DNA of 26,898 nucleotides from Zygnema circumcarinatum (taxonomy: Eukaryota; Streptophyta; Zygnematophyceae; Zygnematales; Zygnemataceae), in assembly GCA_037447605.1 (NCBI GenBank), contig CM074811.1, positions 3,228,892 through 3,255,789 on the forward strand, in the 5' to 3' direction. Position 1 is the first letter of the stretch. Each line of letters starts with the position of its first letter. A program made the position numbers and the translations under genes. The notes below the pieces were generated by a model, which saw only the letters and a program-made list of their open reading frames with translations, ran no database searches and was not told the DNA's origin. Shown here piece after piece: positions 1-12,494 of this stretch.

Positions 1-171
1 GCGCGGCCTATCGCCGCCCTCCACGTGTCCTATTCAAACCTGTCGTCTTCCCACTAAGAACAGCGCTCTAGCGCACTGTTCAGACTGTGACCAAATCTAC
101 CAAGGACCGCCGACACTAGCTAAGGACCGTAAAGTGTACTACGTTGTTCTATACCCCTATTGTACACTACA
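1..171. mobile_element. 3' end of an LTR (truncated by the window edge)
   Basis: Bases 1-172 match 26508-26679 with one difference (A at 93, G at 26600). The second copy is the 3' part of an 820-bp solo LTR that ends in CA at 26678, so this is the 3' end of a sister LTR, ending TACACTACA at 171. The sequence directly after it (from 172-173) is homologous to the intron region of the SP3 protease gene in inverted orientation, so this element sits in intron 1 of a related gene. The match begins at base 1, so the element continues leftward out of view. Whether it is a solo LTR or one end of a full retrotransposon cannot be decided here. Confidence 0.8.
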
Positions 172-470
172 GCGCTCGAACTCAAACTCAAACTCAAACT
201 GGAACTAAACTGCAACTGAAACTGGAGCTGGAAGATGATGCATGTTTCATTGCGGACACGTTACAATGGCTCGGCACCGTCCATGTGAAGCTGGAGAAGT
301 ACGCAAAGGAAGGGCGCGCTTTTACCTGCTTCAGGCGCTAGGGCCACCGCGCAGGCGGGGGCTGAGAGGAGGGCGACGACGAGGCATGCGCGGAGGACGG
401 GAGAGAGGGCGGCCATGGCTGCCGTGGGGGAAGGAGAGGAGGAGAGGGAGAGAGAGGGGGGAGAGGAAAG
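172..470. repeat. Inverted-repeat arm matching 23240-23607
   Basis: The reverse complement of about 23240-23607 aligns along this stretch with small gaps: first the CAAACT/CTGAAA-type short repeats, then the signal-peptide exon, then the purine-rich 5' flank. The match starts at the LTR junction (172-173) and fades into low-complexity GA near 470. It is one half of a 23-kb-spaced inverted duplication of the 5' end of an SP3-type protease gene. The exact outer limit is uncertain because both arms enter simple sequence. Confidence 0.85.
326..416 (-). CDS. Exon 1 of a fourth S1-like protease gene (partial, signal peptide)
   Basis: Read on the minus strand, ATG at 416-414 opens 30 codons plus one base, ending at a consensus 5' splice site CAG|GTAAAA (exon end 326). 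The product is a typical secretory signal peptide (MAALSPVLRACLVVALLSAP, then ACAVALAPEA). It is nearly identical to exon 1 of SP3 at 23319. The intron runs leftward from 325 and contains the LTR at 1-171; the protease-domain exon, if it survives, lies beyond the left window edge. Upstream (417-530) the sense strand is a CT tract, as for the other protease genes. The gene may be intact or interrupted; only this exon is visible. Confidence 0.7.
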
Positions 471-535
471 AGAGGGAGGAGAGGGTGGGCGGGTGGGAAG
501 CAGGAGAGAGAGTTGAGGGAGGAGTGGGAGGGAGC
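417..535. repeat. GA-rich (CT on the minus strand) 5' flank tract
   Basis: Almost pure purine on the plus strand. It lies just upstream of the leftward exon 1 and corresponds to the CT tract at 23200-23310 before SP3. In transcription orientation it is a pyrimidine patch, a feature often found around transcription starts of plant genes. That regulatory role is inferred. Confidence 0.6.
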
Positions 536-1100
536 TGACTACATAGTACCGTGAGAGGGCCTCCTACCCTTGGAAACACAAACACATAAACAATCCGTAT
601 GGCGCAGACGAAACCTCGTCGTATCCGCGAAAGCGACAGTGAACCAGACGTTGATTGATTGGACTCTTCTGTCGGCGGAAGATTGGCCTCTGGGGGAGGA
701 TCATCTACCGACATGTACTGTCAAAGTTTCTCGAGAATCGGATCTTGACTTTCGCAACAAGTCCCCAATTGCACCGCCAGAGGACAAATTGTTGTACGGA
801 GAGACTTGGCGACTTGTGATGATTACGATGCGCGTCAACGCCATTCAAAGCGTCAGCGTCTGCTGCGTACACTGATGACACGTGGCGAGCATTTTGACCG
901 TCCGTTATGCTTTTTTGGCTTCCCCTAAAATTGAAAAGAGTAGCGGACGTCGATTAAACTTCCGAAATTTCGACATGAAAGGTAATTTTTCAGAGGCACT
1001 CTCCTTTCCTTTCCACCCGCGGGGGGATGTTGCGTTGGTCCCAACACGCCCTTGGGATGGCCATGAGAGCTCATGGCCGCGTCGGAGAATTCCAATCGAA
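536..1100. other. Intergenic stretch; possible decayed coding relic at 600-895
   Basis: Lies between the divergent protease genes. From ATG at 600 the plus frame reads 19 codons rich in charged residues, hits TGA, then continues open apart from one further TGA in a protein-like composition rich in Arg, Asp and Ser to about 895. I cannot assign it to a family. It could be a decayed transposon or gene relic, or chance. The rest (895-1100) shows no gene. Confidence 0.25.
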
Positions 1101-1102
1101 AT

Positions 1103-1168
1103 TTCTAAAAGTGTTGTTATAAAATGCCTGACTTTAGGTCAGGCCGTTTTATAACAACACTTTTAGAA
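1103..1168. repeat. Long near-perfect hairpin (66 bp, MITE-like)
   Basis: The left arm TTCTAAAAGTGTTGTTATAAAA (1103-1124) is the exact reverse complement of 1147-1168, and pairing continues inward through CCTGAC/GTCAGG with one substitution and a one-base bulge around a loop of about 4 nt. A diverged copy of the arm (TAAAAGTGTTCTAAAAC) lies at about 1241-1257. The structure resembles a minimal foldback element or the core of a MITE. It lies about 570 bp upstream of the SP1 start and is not next to a gene end. Confidence 0.85.
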
Positions 1169-1179
1169 TGGCCGGACAG

Positions 1180-1600
1180 TGGTACGAATGTACGGTCATA
1201 CGGTCAGTTTCAAGTTCAAAGTCACTGGTTGTACAGTCATTGTAAAAGTGTTCTAAAACTCTTTAACTTTTAGGCATTAGAACGTTCTAATTCCGAAATC
1301 TAAAACTCTGAAAGCCGCTTGTACGGACAAATGTACACATCCCTAGGCCGCAGACATCCTTGTCCTGTACGGCTTCAATCAGCGCTGCGCATCGATTTCC
1401 GCACACGCCGGTCCTCCGAAACTTGCCATTCAGACTTCGTACGAACATGCATCTGTCTCGAAAACAAGACCAGGTACGTCCCTATCTTTCTACTGTTCCG
1501 AAAACGTTCATTTCGTTTTGTACCATTCCGTTCTTTACTCTTCTTTGCTTTTCGTGAGCCGGAAGGAAATGTACCAGACAGTACGGCACAGTACCGACCA
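1180..1600. promoter_or_regulatory. GTAC-rich upstream region of SP1
   Basis: Dense in GTAC/TACGG motifs (for example near 1188, 1320, 1368, 1438, 1474, 1571, 1580), including TTGTACGGA at 1319-1327, which fits the reverse complement of the SBP-box consensus TNCGTACAA. Similar enrichment occurs upstream of SP2 (21770-21860) and between SP2 and SP3 (22580-22960). No coding region is apparent. The regulatory role is inference from motif density. Confidence 0.35.
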
Positions 1601-1625
1601 GCTTCGATCGGCGGCGGCTTGAGCC

Positions 1626-1631
1626 TATAAA
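1626..1631 (+). promoter_or_regulatory. TATA box of SP1
   Basis: TATAAA in the context CCTATAAACT, 110 bp before the SP1 ATG. It is followed by a CT-rich patch (about 1668-1725) and the ATG context GCAGCCATGG. Confidence 0.6.
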
Positions 1632-1740
1632 CTGCGCGCCGTGTCGAGGTCCGCATCAACGCGCTCCGCCTCCCGTCCCTCCCTCTCTCTATCTCCCTAT
1701 CTCGCTCTCGCTCTCTCTCTCGCGTCTCACCGCAGCAGCC

Positions 1741-2709
1741 ATGGCCGTCCTCCTCGCCCTCCTGCCCCTCCTCCTTGCGGCCCTCCTCCCCAAGGCAGCG
1801 GCGGGCTCTCTTCAAACCGTCACAGTTGCCGCCTCGAAGGACGTTTCTCTTTCTGCCAAAGCTATAAGTGAATTGTCCCTCTCGGGCAACATGTCCCTCC
1901 CCCTCGCCGTCAGCAAGGGCGGCGTGGCTCCCAAGGGCTTCCTCACCTGCAACACGGGCTCCCCTCCATGGCCGGCCTCCCTCATCGTGCCGGGCTTCGA
2001 GGAGACCGGCCTCGGCTCGGGCATAGTTCTGCTCTTCTTCTCATTCGTCTCCACCGGCCGCACATTCCGCGCCTGCTCGGGGACTCTTATTGCGCCCACT
2101 CTCGTGGCTACCTCCGCTTCGTGCGTCTATGACACGGACGTGAACGTGTGGCAGATCAACTCAACCGTCACCGTGACCGCATTCACAAGGAGGAACGGAG
2201 TGAGCGATGTCACCTTCTCCACCGCCTTCGTCTCCACCGCTTCGATCTTCACTGCCTTCATCAACGCGGCCTCGTTTGTGAACACACTCTTTGACGGCAG
2301 CGACATCGCCGTTGTGAAGCTGATTTCGCCCCTTGTCGGACAAGCCTTCAAGTGGACCAGCGCCGTGCCAGCCCCATTTCCGCGCGCTGCTTTTGGGTAT
2401 CCCGCCCAGACAGTCGACGGCAAGCACATCGTCTATGACGTGACGGTGCTGCCTCTCTCGCGCGGCTGCCAGGGCTACTCCACGAACGTTCTGTGCGAGG
2501 ACTTGTCTGTGGAGGGAGGGATGGGAGGCGGCCCTCTCGTCACTCTGACCCCCAGTCTGCTCGCTGTGGGGGTGCTGTCCGGCGCTGCCCCGTCCAGCTG
2601 CCCGGCGTACTTCACTGCTCTTGTGGGGACCTACTCCTTGGAGGTGCTCGCTCGCAGTGTGGGGTGCACTGCGGTCAACAGCAACGGCATCTTCTCCGCT
2701 TCATGCTGA
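1741..2709 (+). CDS. SP1: secreted S1-like serine protease homologue, predicted catalytically dead
   Basis: Intronless, 322 residues. Residues 1-21 form a hydrophobic signal peptide, so the product is secretory. The fold is chymotrypsin/V8-like: CSGTLIAP at 112-119, the block that normally carries the catalytic His as ATSASC (123-128), GSDIAVVKL with Asp188, and EGGMGGGP (258-265) where the nucleophile should be. Ser127 (TCG) replaces His and Gly262 (GGA) replaces Ser. Asp188 and eight cysteines (70, 112, 128, 243, 252, 287, 309, 322) are kept, all matching SP2 and SP3, so the fold and probably four disulfides are retained. The open frame shows no stops or shifts, which argues for a maintained pseudoenzyme over a decaying pseudogene. 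A TATA box lies 110 bp upstream. Function is unknown; a decoy, inhibitor or binding role is possible. Confidence 0.85.
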   Translation: MAVLLALLPLLLAALLPKAAAGSLQTVTVAASKDVSLSAKAISELSLSGNMSLPLAVSKGGVAPKGFLTCNTGSPPWPASLIVPGFEETGLGSGIVLLFFSFVSTGRTFRACSGTLIAPTLVATSASCVYDTDVNVWQINSTVTVTAFTRRNGVSDVTFSTAFVSTASIFTAFINAASFVNTLFDGSDIAVVKLISPLVGQAFKWTSAVPAPFPRAAFGYPAQTVDGKHIVYDVTVLPLSRGCQGYSTNVLCEDLSVEGGMGGGPLVTLTPSLLAVGVLSGAAPSSCPAYFTALVGTYSLEVLARSVGCTAVNSNGIFSASC

Positions 2710-2840
2710 GCGTCGGTCGATGTGCGGACAGCACACGTGCAACGTTTTGGTGTCCTCGGTCTCGAGTTTTTGAACTCTTAAGAGGCTGAGAGTGGAAACA
2801 GTTATGCGGTGTGCTGTTTCTAGGAGTCGGTGAACTGGCA
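2710..2840 (+). other. SP1 3' flank conserved with SP2
   Basis: Sequence just past the stop (GTCGGTCGATG and following) and a block at about 2771-2833 (CTTAAGAGGCTGAGAGT and following) are both found, reverse-complemented, downstream of SP2 at about 20560-20625 and 20100-20159. The duplication that produced SP1 and SP2 therefore included the 3' flank. In SP2 these blocks are about 400 bp further apart. Confidence 0.75.
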
Positions 2841-3681
2841 AATGCGATTCCTGGACGTTCTGTTGAAGATTTTCTGATTCCTGTTGGGACTCGTGGGGAA
2901 TATTGGGTACTTCCAGGGGAAGCTGGTGATTAGGAAATAGGCAATGGTGGGATCTCGGCATTATATATTTGTATGTGTATCTGGTTTTAGGAGAGAATTT
3001 TGGGCATGACCTGTCGGATCTCTCCTTTGATATTAAGAAAGATCAGTTTTTACTGAAATTTTGAATGCGAGCTGCTGCAGGGTTTCCAATGATGCTATTT
3101 TGGGGCGAAGTCACTTCTTTTATCTGTCCATCTGATTCAGCGATGGGTGACCGTGACACACGCATGTGCATGCACTTTTTTTCAGCCAATGGGAGTGTTA
3201 GCAATCTTGAGAACAGCGCCTTTCAGCCTTTCTCAATTTCACGGGCGTCGGAGCTCAAATGCGCGGCTCAAGCGAGGCCGCCGAGTGATGAAGTGCCTGC
3301 CCAATCTGATGGCCCAGATTCTCCATCGCAAGAATCGGACGGTCCAGATTGGTTGGGCGGCGTCGCCATGCAGCTAATGTCCATGGGACCGTGAAACTGT
3401 ATCCCGTTCCGTTCCGCGTGCGCGCCGTCCCGTGCCGTCCCAGTGCCAATTCACGCACTTCCGTTTCCCTGAAATCGTGGATATGCCGTACAGCCCCGCC
3501 ACTGTACAATAAAATTGCTACCTGCCTGGTGTGCATGTGGGTCCACGTGGCTTTTTTTGATTGGGAGGTGGCTCTTAAAAATTCGCGGACTTGCAGGCAG
3601 ACATTACGCCTTTCCGTGTGTGTTTTTTTGTACACGTGGCACGTTGCGATTGGAGCAGAATCTTGAAAGACAGTATTTGCG
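2841..3681. other. Intergenic, no gene recognised
   Basis: Short frames occur on both strands but none has a recognisable domain, codon pattern or splice context. Two CACGTG G-box cores (near 3543 and 3635) are the only regulatory-looking motifs seen. Confidence 0.5.
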
Positions 3682-3749
3682 AGGCGGCCCTTGACAGGAG
3701 CTTGCTGGGAGTTCAAGGCGGCCCTTGACAGGAGCTTGCAGGGAGTTGC
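3682..3749. repeat. 34-bp tandem duplication
   Basis: The unit AGGCGGCCCTTGACAGGAGC plus 14 further bases occurs twice in a row (3682-3715 and 3716-3749) with only one or two differences near the unit ends. It lies just before a purine-rich tract. Noncoding. Confidence 0.85.
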
Positions 3750-3764
3750 AGGCGCTGCGTAGGG

Positions 3765-3978
3765 AGGGAGGGAGGCAGGGATTTAGGGAGTGAGAGGGAG
3801 GGGAGGGTAGGGGAGGGGAGGAGAGGGGAGGGGAGGGAGGGAGGGAGGGAGGAAGGAGGGAAGGAGGGAGGGAAAGAGAGGGAGAGAGAGGGAGGGAGGG
3901 AGGGAAATAGAAGGAGAGTGAGGGAGGGAGGGAGGGAGGGAGGGTGGGAGGGATTGAAGGAAGGAGGAAGGGAGGATG
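3765..3978. repeat. GGGA/GGAGG purine tract
   Basis: About 210 bp with almost only G and A on the plus strand, containing runs of GGAGGGAGGG. Repeated runs of three or more G at short spacing make G-quadruplex or triplex formation possible. It lies about 330 bp upstream of the GH26 gene. Confidence 0.9.
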
Positions 3979-4308
3979 CTGGCGCTGACTGCACGAGGAT
4001 GAGGATGGCGATGGAGGCTATGCTCATGCTTTTTCAGGGCTGGAATGGTAAGGGTAAATGGGAACGGCCTGGACTTCGGCGCCGGTTTTAAGGATGAACG
4101 TAGGGAGATTGAACTGATACATTTATGCTATATGCGTGATTTTTTGAAAGATTCAGTGCAGGAATCTATCGAGCGGTTACCGGTGATTCTGGTTCAAGGA
4201 CGCAGGGAGGATGCAGGGGAATAGGTTGACGAGATATCCTGTGCAGAATACGCGAAAGGAAGTAGTGCAGAATTTCAATTATTTATATCGAGTGAATGAA
4301 GAATAAAA

Positions 4309-6836
4309 ATGACCCGTATTGCTTTAAATGATTGTGCAGGACCTTGCCTTGGAAGGTTGCCACTTTCACAAGTGATGCTCATTTTTGCATTGATGCATGC
4401 GTTCACTTGCAAGGGAGCTCAAGCAGCAGCTGCAGCTGCGTTGAGGCCTCTTGAGCCAGCTCGGGGAGCGTATTTAGGAGTGGTGCCGCCCCCTGAAGTA
4501 TTTCCGGACTTCGTTTCGTGGGAATCCAAAACTCTTGGTGTCACGCCGGCATTGTTTTCGCGTTTTTTTTCGTTTCCGTTGGATGACGACAATGTCTACG
4601 ACCTAGAGATTTTCCTTAGCCAGGCAATTATCTCGCATGACCCCCTCAGTTTCATGTTCTCGCTTGTCCTACAAATTCTTAATGTTAAAATATGAGTGCT
4701 CACGCCGAATGCTGAATGTTGAACCTGAGTTGAATACTGAATTTGGATGTTTAAGTTGCCCCGATGAATGCTGTATAGTACATGCTATGCTGGCGCTCAT
4801 TTGCAAAAAATCTCTTGCCCCTCGTGCTTATGGAGTTATCACTGGTTTTATTGCAGGTCGCAGAAGCAAGGGCTCTCGCAATGGTAACCCTAGAACCTTG
4901 GAAGGGACTGGCTGCCGTCTCGGAAAAATCAGCTCGAAAGTTAGCCTCAATCCTTCGCAAATATGAGGTGCAATTCGACCTTACCAACTTTCTAAACGAG
5001 TCTCTCCGTCTCTTTGCTGTACCAAGGCTGGCATTGCGCTTAGCTACCAATCGCAACTCCTTCAGATGCAACGGAAAAGAAAAATTAAGCTTTAAGCTTT
5101 AAAGAGCAAAGCGTTTTCTGAACTGCTTGCACTATTTCTGCAAGGCGAATTCAAACGCTCAAAGATCCTGGATGCAGAAAGGACTTCCGTTCCCCCTTCG
5201 GACATGAACAATTTGAACCGACTGTGACTGTTTAACAATGCTGTGACTTTCCTAAAGTGCAGAAGCGCGGCCTTCGCTGTATAGTTCGATTCGCCCACGA
5301 AATGAACGGGGCATGGTATCCTTGGAGCCAGCAGCCGGGCCGATATAAGAAGGCGTTTAGGATAGTGGCACGGAACATAAAAGCGAACACATTGAATCTG
5401 GCGATGGCATGGGCTCCAAACGACGGAGGAGGATATCCCTTCCCCGGAGCAGCGTAAGGAAGGGCCTGTTTTTATTTTGGTGGCAAGAGGCCACGTCTGT
5501 TTCCATGTTCAGTATTACATTTCGATTTTTTTAGATTCCAATGCAGTTTCAGTCGCAGTTTCAGTTTCACGTTCTGTTGAGAGCGCAGTTTCAAATGCAA
5601 GCCACAAGTTCGTATCGTTACTTTAGGTTATCTCGCTTTTGCAGGTACAATGCACGGCCAGGAAAAGCTGATTTCAAAGCGCTTGATACAAACAGAGATG
5701 GTAAGTTAAGCATGGCGGATGACATGTACTCTCCGTACTATCCAGGGGACGCATTTGTGGACTGGGTGGGGCTTAGTCTTTACAGTTTTGGCGACATTGT
5801 GAAGCACAGCAGTCAAGTGGCGGAACGTCAGCAGATATACAAAAAGGTTGGAATGGTGGCCTCATCCTTCAAAACCTCATGTTCACTTGCGACTTATATA
5901 GAAGACATCTAATTTGAAGAAGTACGGAAATTAGGGCGAGAACACTGTAATTTTTCAAACTCATGTATTGCATGGAGTCATTCGAGATCCATGTTTTGCT
6001 TATGTATGAATACAGCATCACCCATTTTCTTTTCAATCTGTGTTGCAGATTACGGGGACATACGACGGTATACAGGGGAATCAGATGGCTGTTCCAGATT
6101 TCTACGCCTTGTTTTCAGGTCCCAAGAGCAAACATCAGAAGCCCATGATGATCGCCGAGACATCTGCTGCATACTATGAATACACAGCAAGGTCACATCC
6201 CACCAATCTGGAGGTCAAACAGTCCTGGTTTACGCAGCTGTTCAACGTCAAAGGTGAGAAATTTCAGAAGAAATGAAGGCGAAGGGGAGGCAACCTGACC
6301 GTCTCTCACTACATCTTTCCTTGCCTTTGACCTTACTTCTGCACTTTGTAGCCCTAGCACTAGGGACATACCCCGGTTAACCATTGCCTTAACCAATCTC
6401 TAAGAGAGCTCCTTCTGCTTCATGATTTGTAACATTTGCTGGGCGTCGAGGTTCGATTCACAGTTTCTTAATAGTTTTCTTCCCAGGATCCATATAATCA
6501 TCCATTCTGAAATGTCTTCACTCAGCATAAAGAGTATCTCCTCTGCTCTCTCTCTATAGGAATCTCTGACAAGGGTTTTGTGTTCTCTTGATGGGGGGAA
6601 ACGGTACAGACGGCATCAATAATGCAGTGAACATGCGCAAGGTCTTTCCAAGACTTAAGCTTATTGTGTGGTTCGACGTGAGGAAGGAAGAAGCCGCCGC
6701 CGGCTTTAAGGTTATTGACTGGTCTCTCACTTCAGAGCCCGCCGTTCGGAAAGCCTTCACCACGTTTCTCAATTCCACACGTGTGAAGGGCAAGAACTAT
6801 TGGCTGCTCTTGAGTGACGTCCGTTCCATGCAGTGA
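4309..6836 (+). CDS. GH26-like glycoside hydrolase (beta-mannanase family)
   Basis: Six-exon model: 4309-4623, 4857-4967, 5263-5453, 5645-5846, 6049-6253, 6574-6836 (428 residues). Family GH26 retaining hydrolases act mainly on beta-mannans. Acid/base Glu155 lies in RFAHEMNGAWYPW and nucleophile Glu310 in KPMMIAETSA; VDWVGLS and PRLKLIVWFDV are further family motifs. A calcium-loop-like segment DTNRDGKLSMAD sits at 220-231. The N-terminus is hydrophobic (residues 23-45), suggesting secretion; Met23 at 4375 is an alternative start. The first intron would need a GC donor (CAG|GCAATT). Before the last exon, the stronger acceptor (after 6559) leads to a stop within 10 codons, while the weaker one (after 6573) joins in frame, so this junction is uncertain. 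Unlike its neighbours, the gene has no CT-repeat introns. Confidence 0.85.
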
Positions 6837-7640
6837 AACAGTCAGTGATACTGTGAGGAAAGTTCACGCATGGAAAGAAGGCAAGGGCCAGTTTTGAGGA
6901 CAATAGTGAGGGATTGCGATTTTTTTGCGATTTTCTTGAAGTGAAGGTTATCCTGGTGACTTTTTTGTGTAACAGTGTCCAATTTCAAATCAATTAATTA
7001 TTTTTTTGCAGTAGAATTTCTTTTCAGGAGCATTCAAGGTGTGGGCGTAGATGCAGATGAGACTCAATCGTGGTAAAAAATCAAGGAGGGGTTTTACATG
7101 CATGGCATGGCATGGCATGTGTTTTTGAATTGGCATCTTGGTGGGGATTTTTAATGGAAGGAAAGTTCGGATTCCTGATTGGAGGAAAAGTAAGGGTCAC
7201 GGATGAAATTTCTTTCAAAAAGCGATTAGTTCCTGGATAGGATTTAATTAACTCAAGGTGATGTGATTCGGTGTAATATGAGACTCGCTCTTAAGCTTTG
7301 GCCTCGACTGCAGTACTTCATTTCGTCCAAGGGCCTTGAAAAAGTTTCAGAATGGAGACCAGAAAAAAGCTCCAATCACAAGTTCCATGCAACCAAGATG
7401 CTGTTACAGTTTGGTTACTGTTACAGTTCAGTGACCGTCGATGAAATTCGCAGGTCCGCAAATTTTCGGATTTTTCGAAAACCCGTCCATCACGAAACCA
7501 GGTTTGTGGTGACGTTTGCAAGGATGCCTACATGACGTCATCAAATCGTCAAAAACCAAAACCAAGTTTTGGACAAGAAACTCGGCACGAACTCAACCAG
7601 GTTTGAGCCAGTGTGAACGCCCACGCTGTCCACAAAAACG
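6837..7640. other. Intergenic, no gene recognised; short GCATG repeat
   Basis: 3' flank of GH26, AT-richer than most of the window. A GCATG unit repeats about four times at 7097-7121 (CATGCATGGCATGGCATGGC). The 10-mer GTTCCATGCA occurs at 7382. No RNA gene or coding exon could be supported. Confidence 0.5.
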
Positions 7641-7652
7641 TTTAATCGTTTT

Positions 7653-7847
7653 CACGTGTGAACACTTAGGCTCATCTTCACGTCACGTCTTTCGTCCACG
7701 TGTTACGTTCCCATTCGCCCCACTATCCACCGTGTCTCGTTCCCATTCGCCCCACCGTCCACACATTCGCCAATCACAGGCCGCCATTTGTCATCCCTTT
7801 TCTCCCCTCCACGTGGCACGCTATCAGTCCTCCCAATCCACCACGTG
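7653..7847. promoter_or_regulatory. Promoter of the lipoyl synthase gene with four G-box cores
   Basis: CACGTG occurs at 7653-7658, 7697-7702, 7810-7815 and 7842-7847, the last two as CCACGTGGCA, a strong bZIP/bHLH-type G-box context. Between them an imperfect repeat, CGTTCCCATTCGCCCCAC, occurs twice (about 7708 and 7738). A CT patch follows (about 7873-7929). Four cores in 195 bp are unlikely by chance; light or stress control is inferred. Confidence 0.55.
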
Positions 7848-7977
7848 GCATTTCCTCGCCTTCCTCCCTGGCCTCTTCTCTCCCTCTCTCTCGCTCTCTC
7901 TATCTCTCTCTCTTTCTCTCTCTCTCTCGGCTCCGAACCCTGTCTTGAACCCCTGTCTAGAGTCTGTTTAAAAAGTC

Positions 7978-7986
7978 AAAACCCTA
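7978..7986 (+). promoter_or_regulatory. Telo-box (AAACCCTAA) upstream of lipoyl synthase
   Basis: AAACCCTAA, 64 bp before the start codon. This element is known from 5' regions of many plant genes, often housekeeping genes active in dividing cells. Confidence 0.5.
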
Positions 7987-8049
7987 ATCCGTGGGGTGTC
8001 GTTAAATAGTCTTCCTCCTTCCCCTCTCTCTCTCTTTCTCTCCGCCGCT

Positions 8050-12300
<4,251 letters not shown>

Positions 12301-12494
12301 AAGATAATGGGGGAGGCAGGGCTAAAAAATTAAAGGGATTAGGGCTTTTAGACATACTGAAACAGTGTACATACAAAAATCAAAATGTTTATTTTCGTGC
12401 AAAAGCAACGTATATTTGCTCACTCAATAGACTACCACAGAACTTGAGACATGTTGATACAAATAACAATCGCTTGAAAAACTGGGTTTTCACC
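12301..12494. other. 194-bp convergent intergenic spacer
   Basis: Only space between the stop codons of the lipoyl synthase (+) and SNM1-like (-) genes. AT-rich; both 3' UTRs must end here or overlap. No extra feature seen. Confidence 0.6.

Noticed and set aside
1103-1168. Hairpin as a bacterial-type terminator
   Set aside because: The window is eukaryotic, the hairpin has no U-tract and is not at a gene end.
4968-5262. An additional GH26 exon between exons 2 and 3
   Set aside because: Exons 2 and 3 already join in phase to give RKYEKRGLRCIVRFAHEMNG, which fits the family; frames in between show no GH26 similarity.
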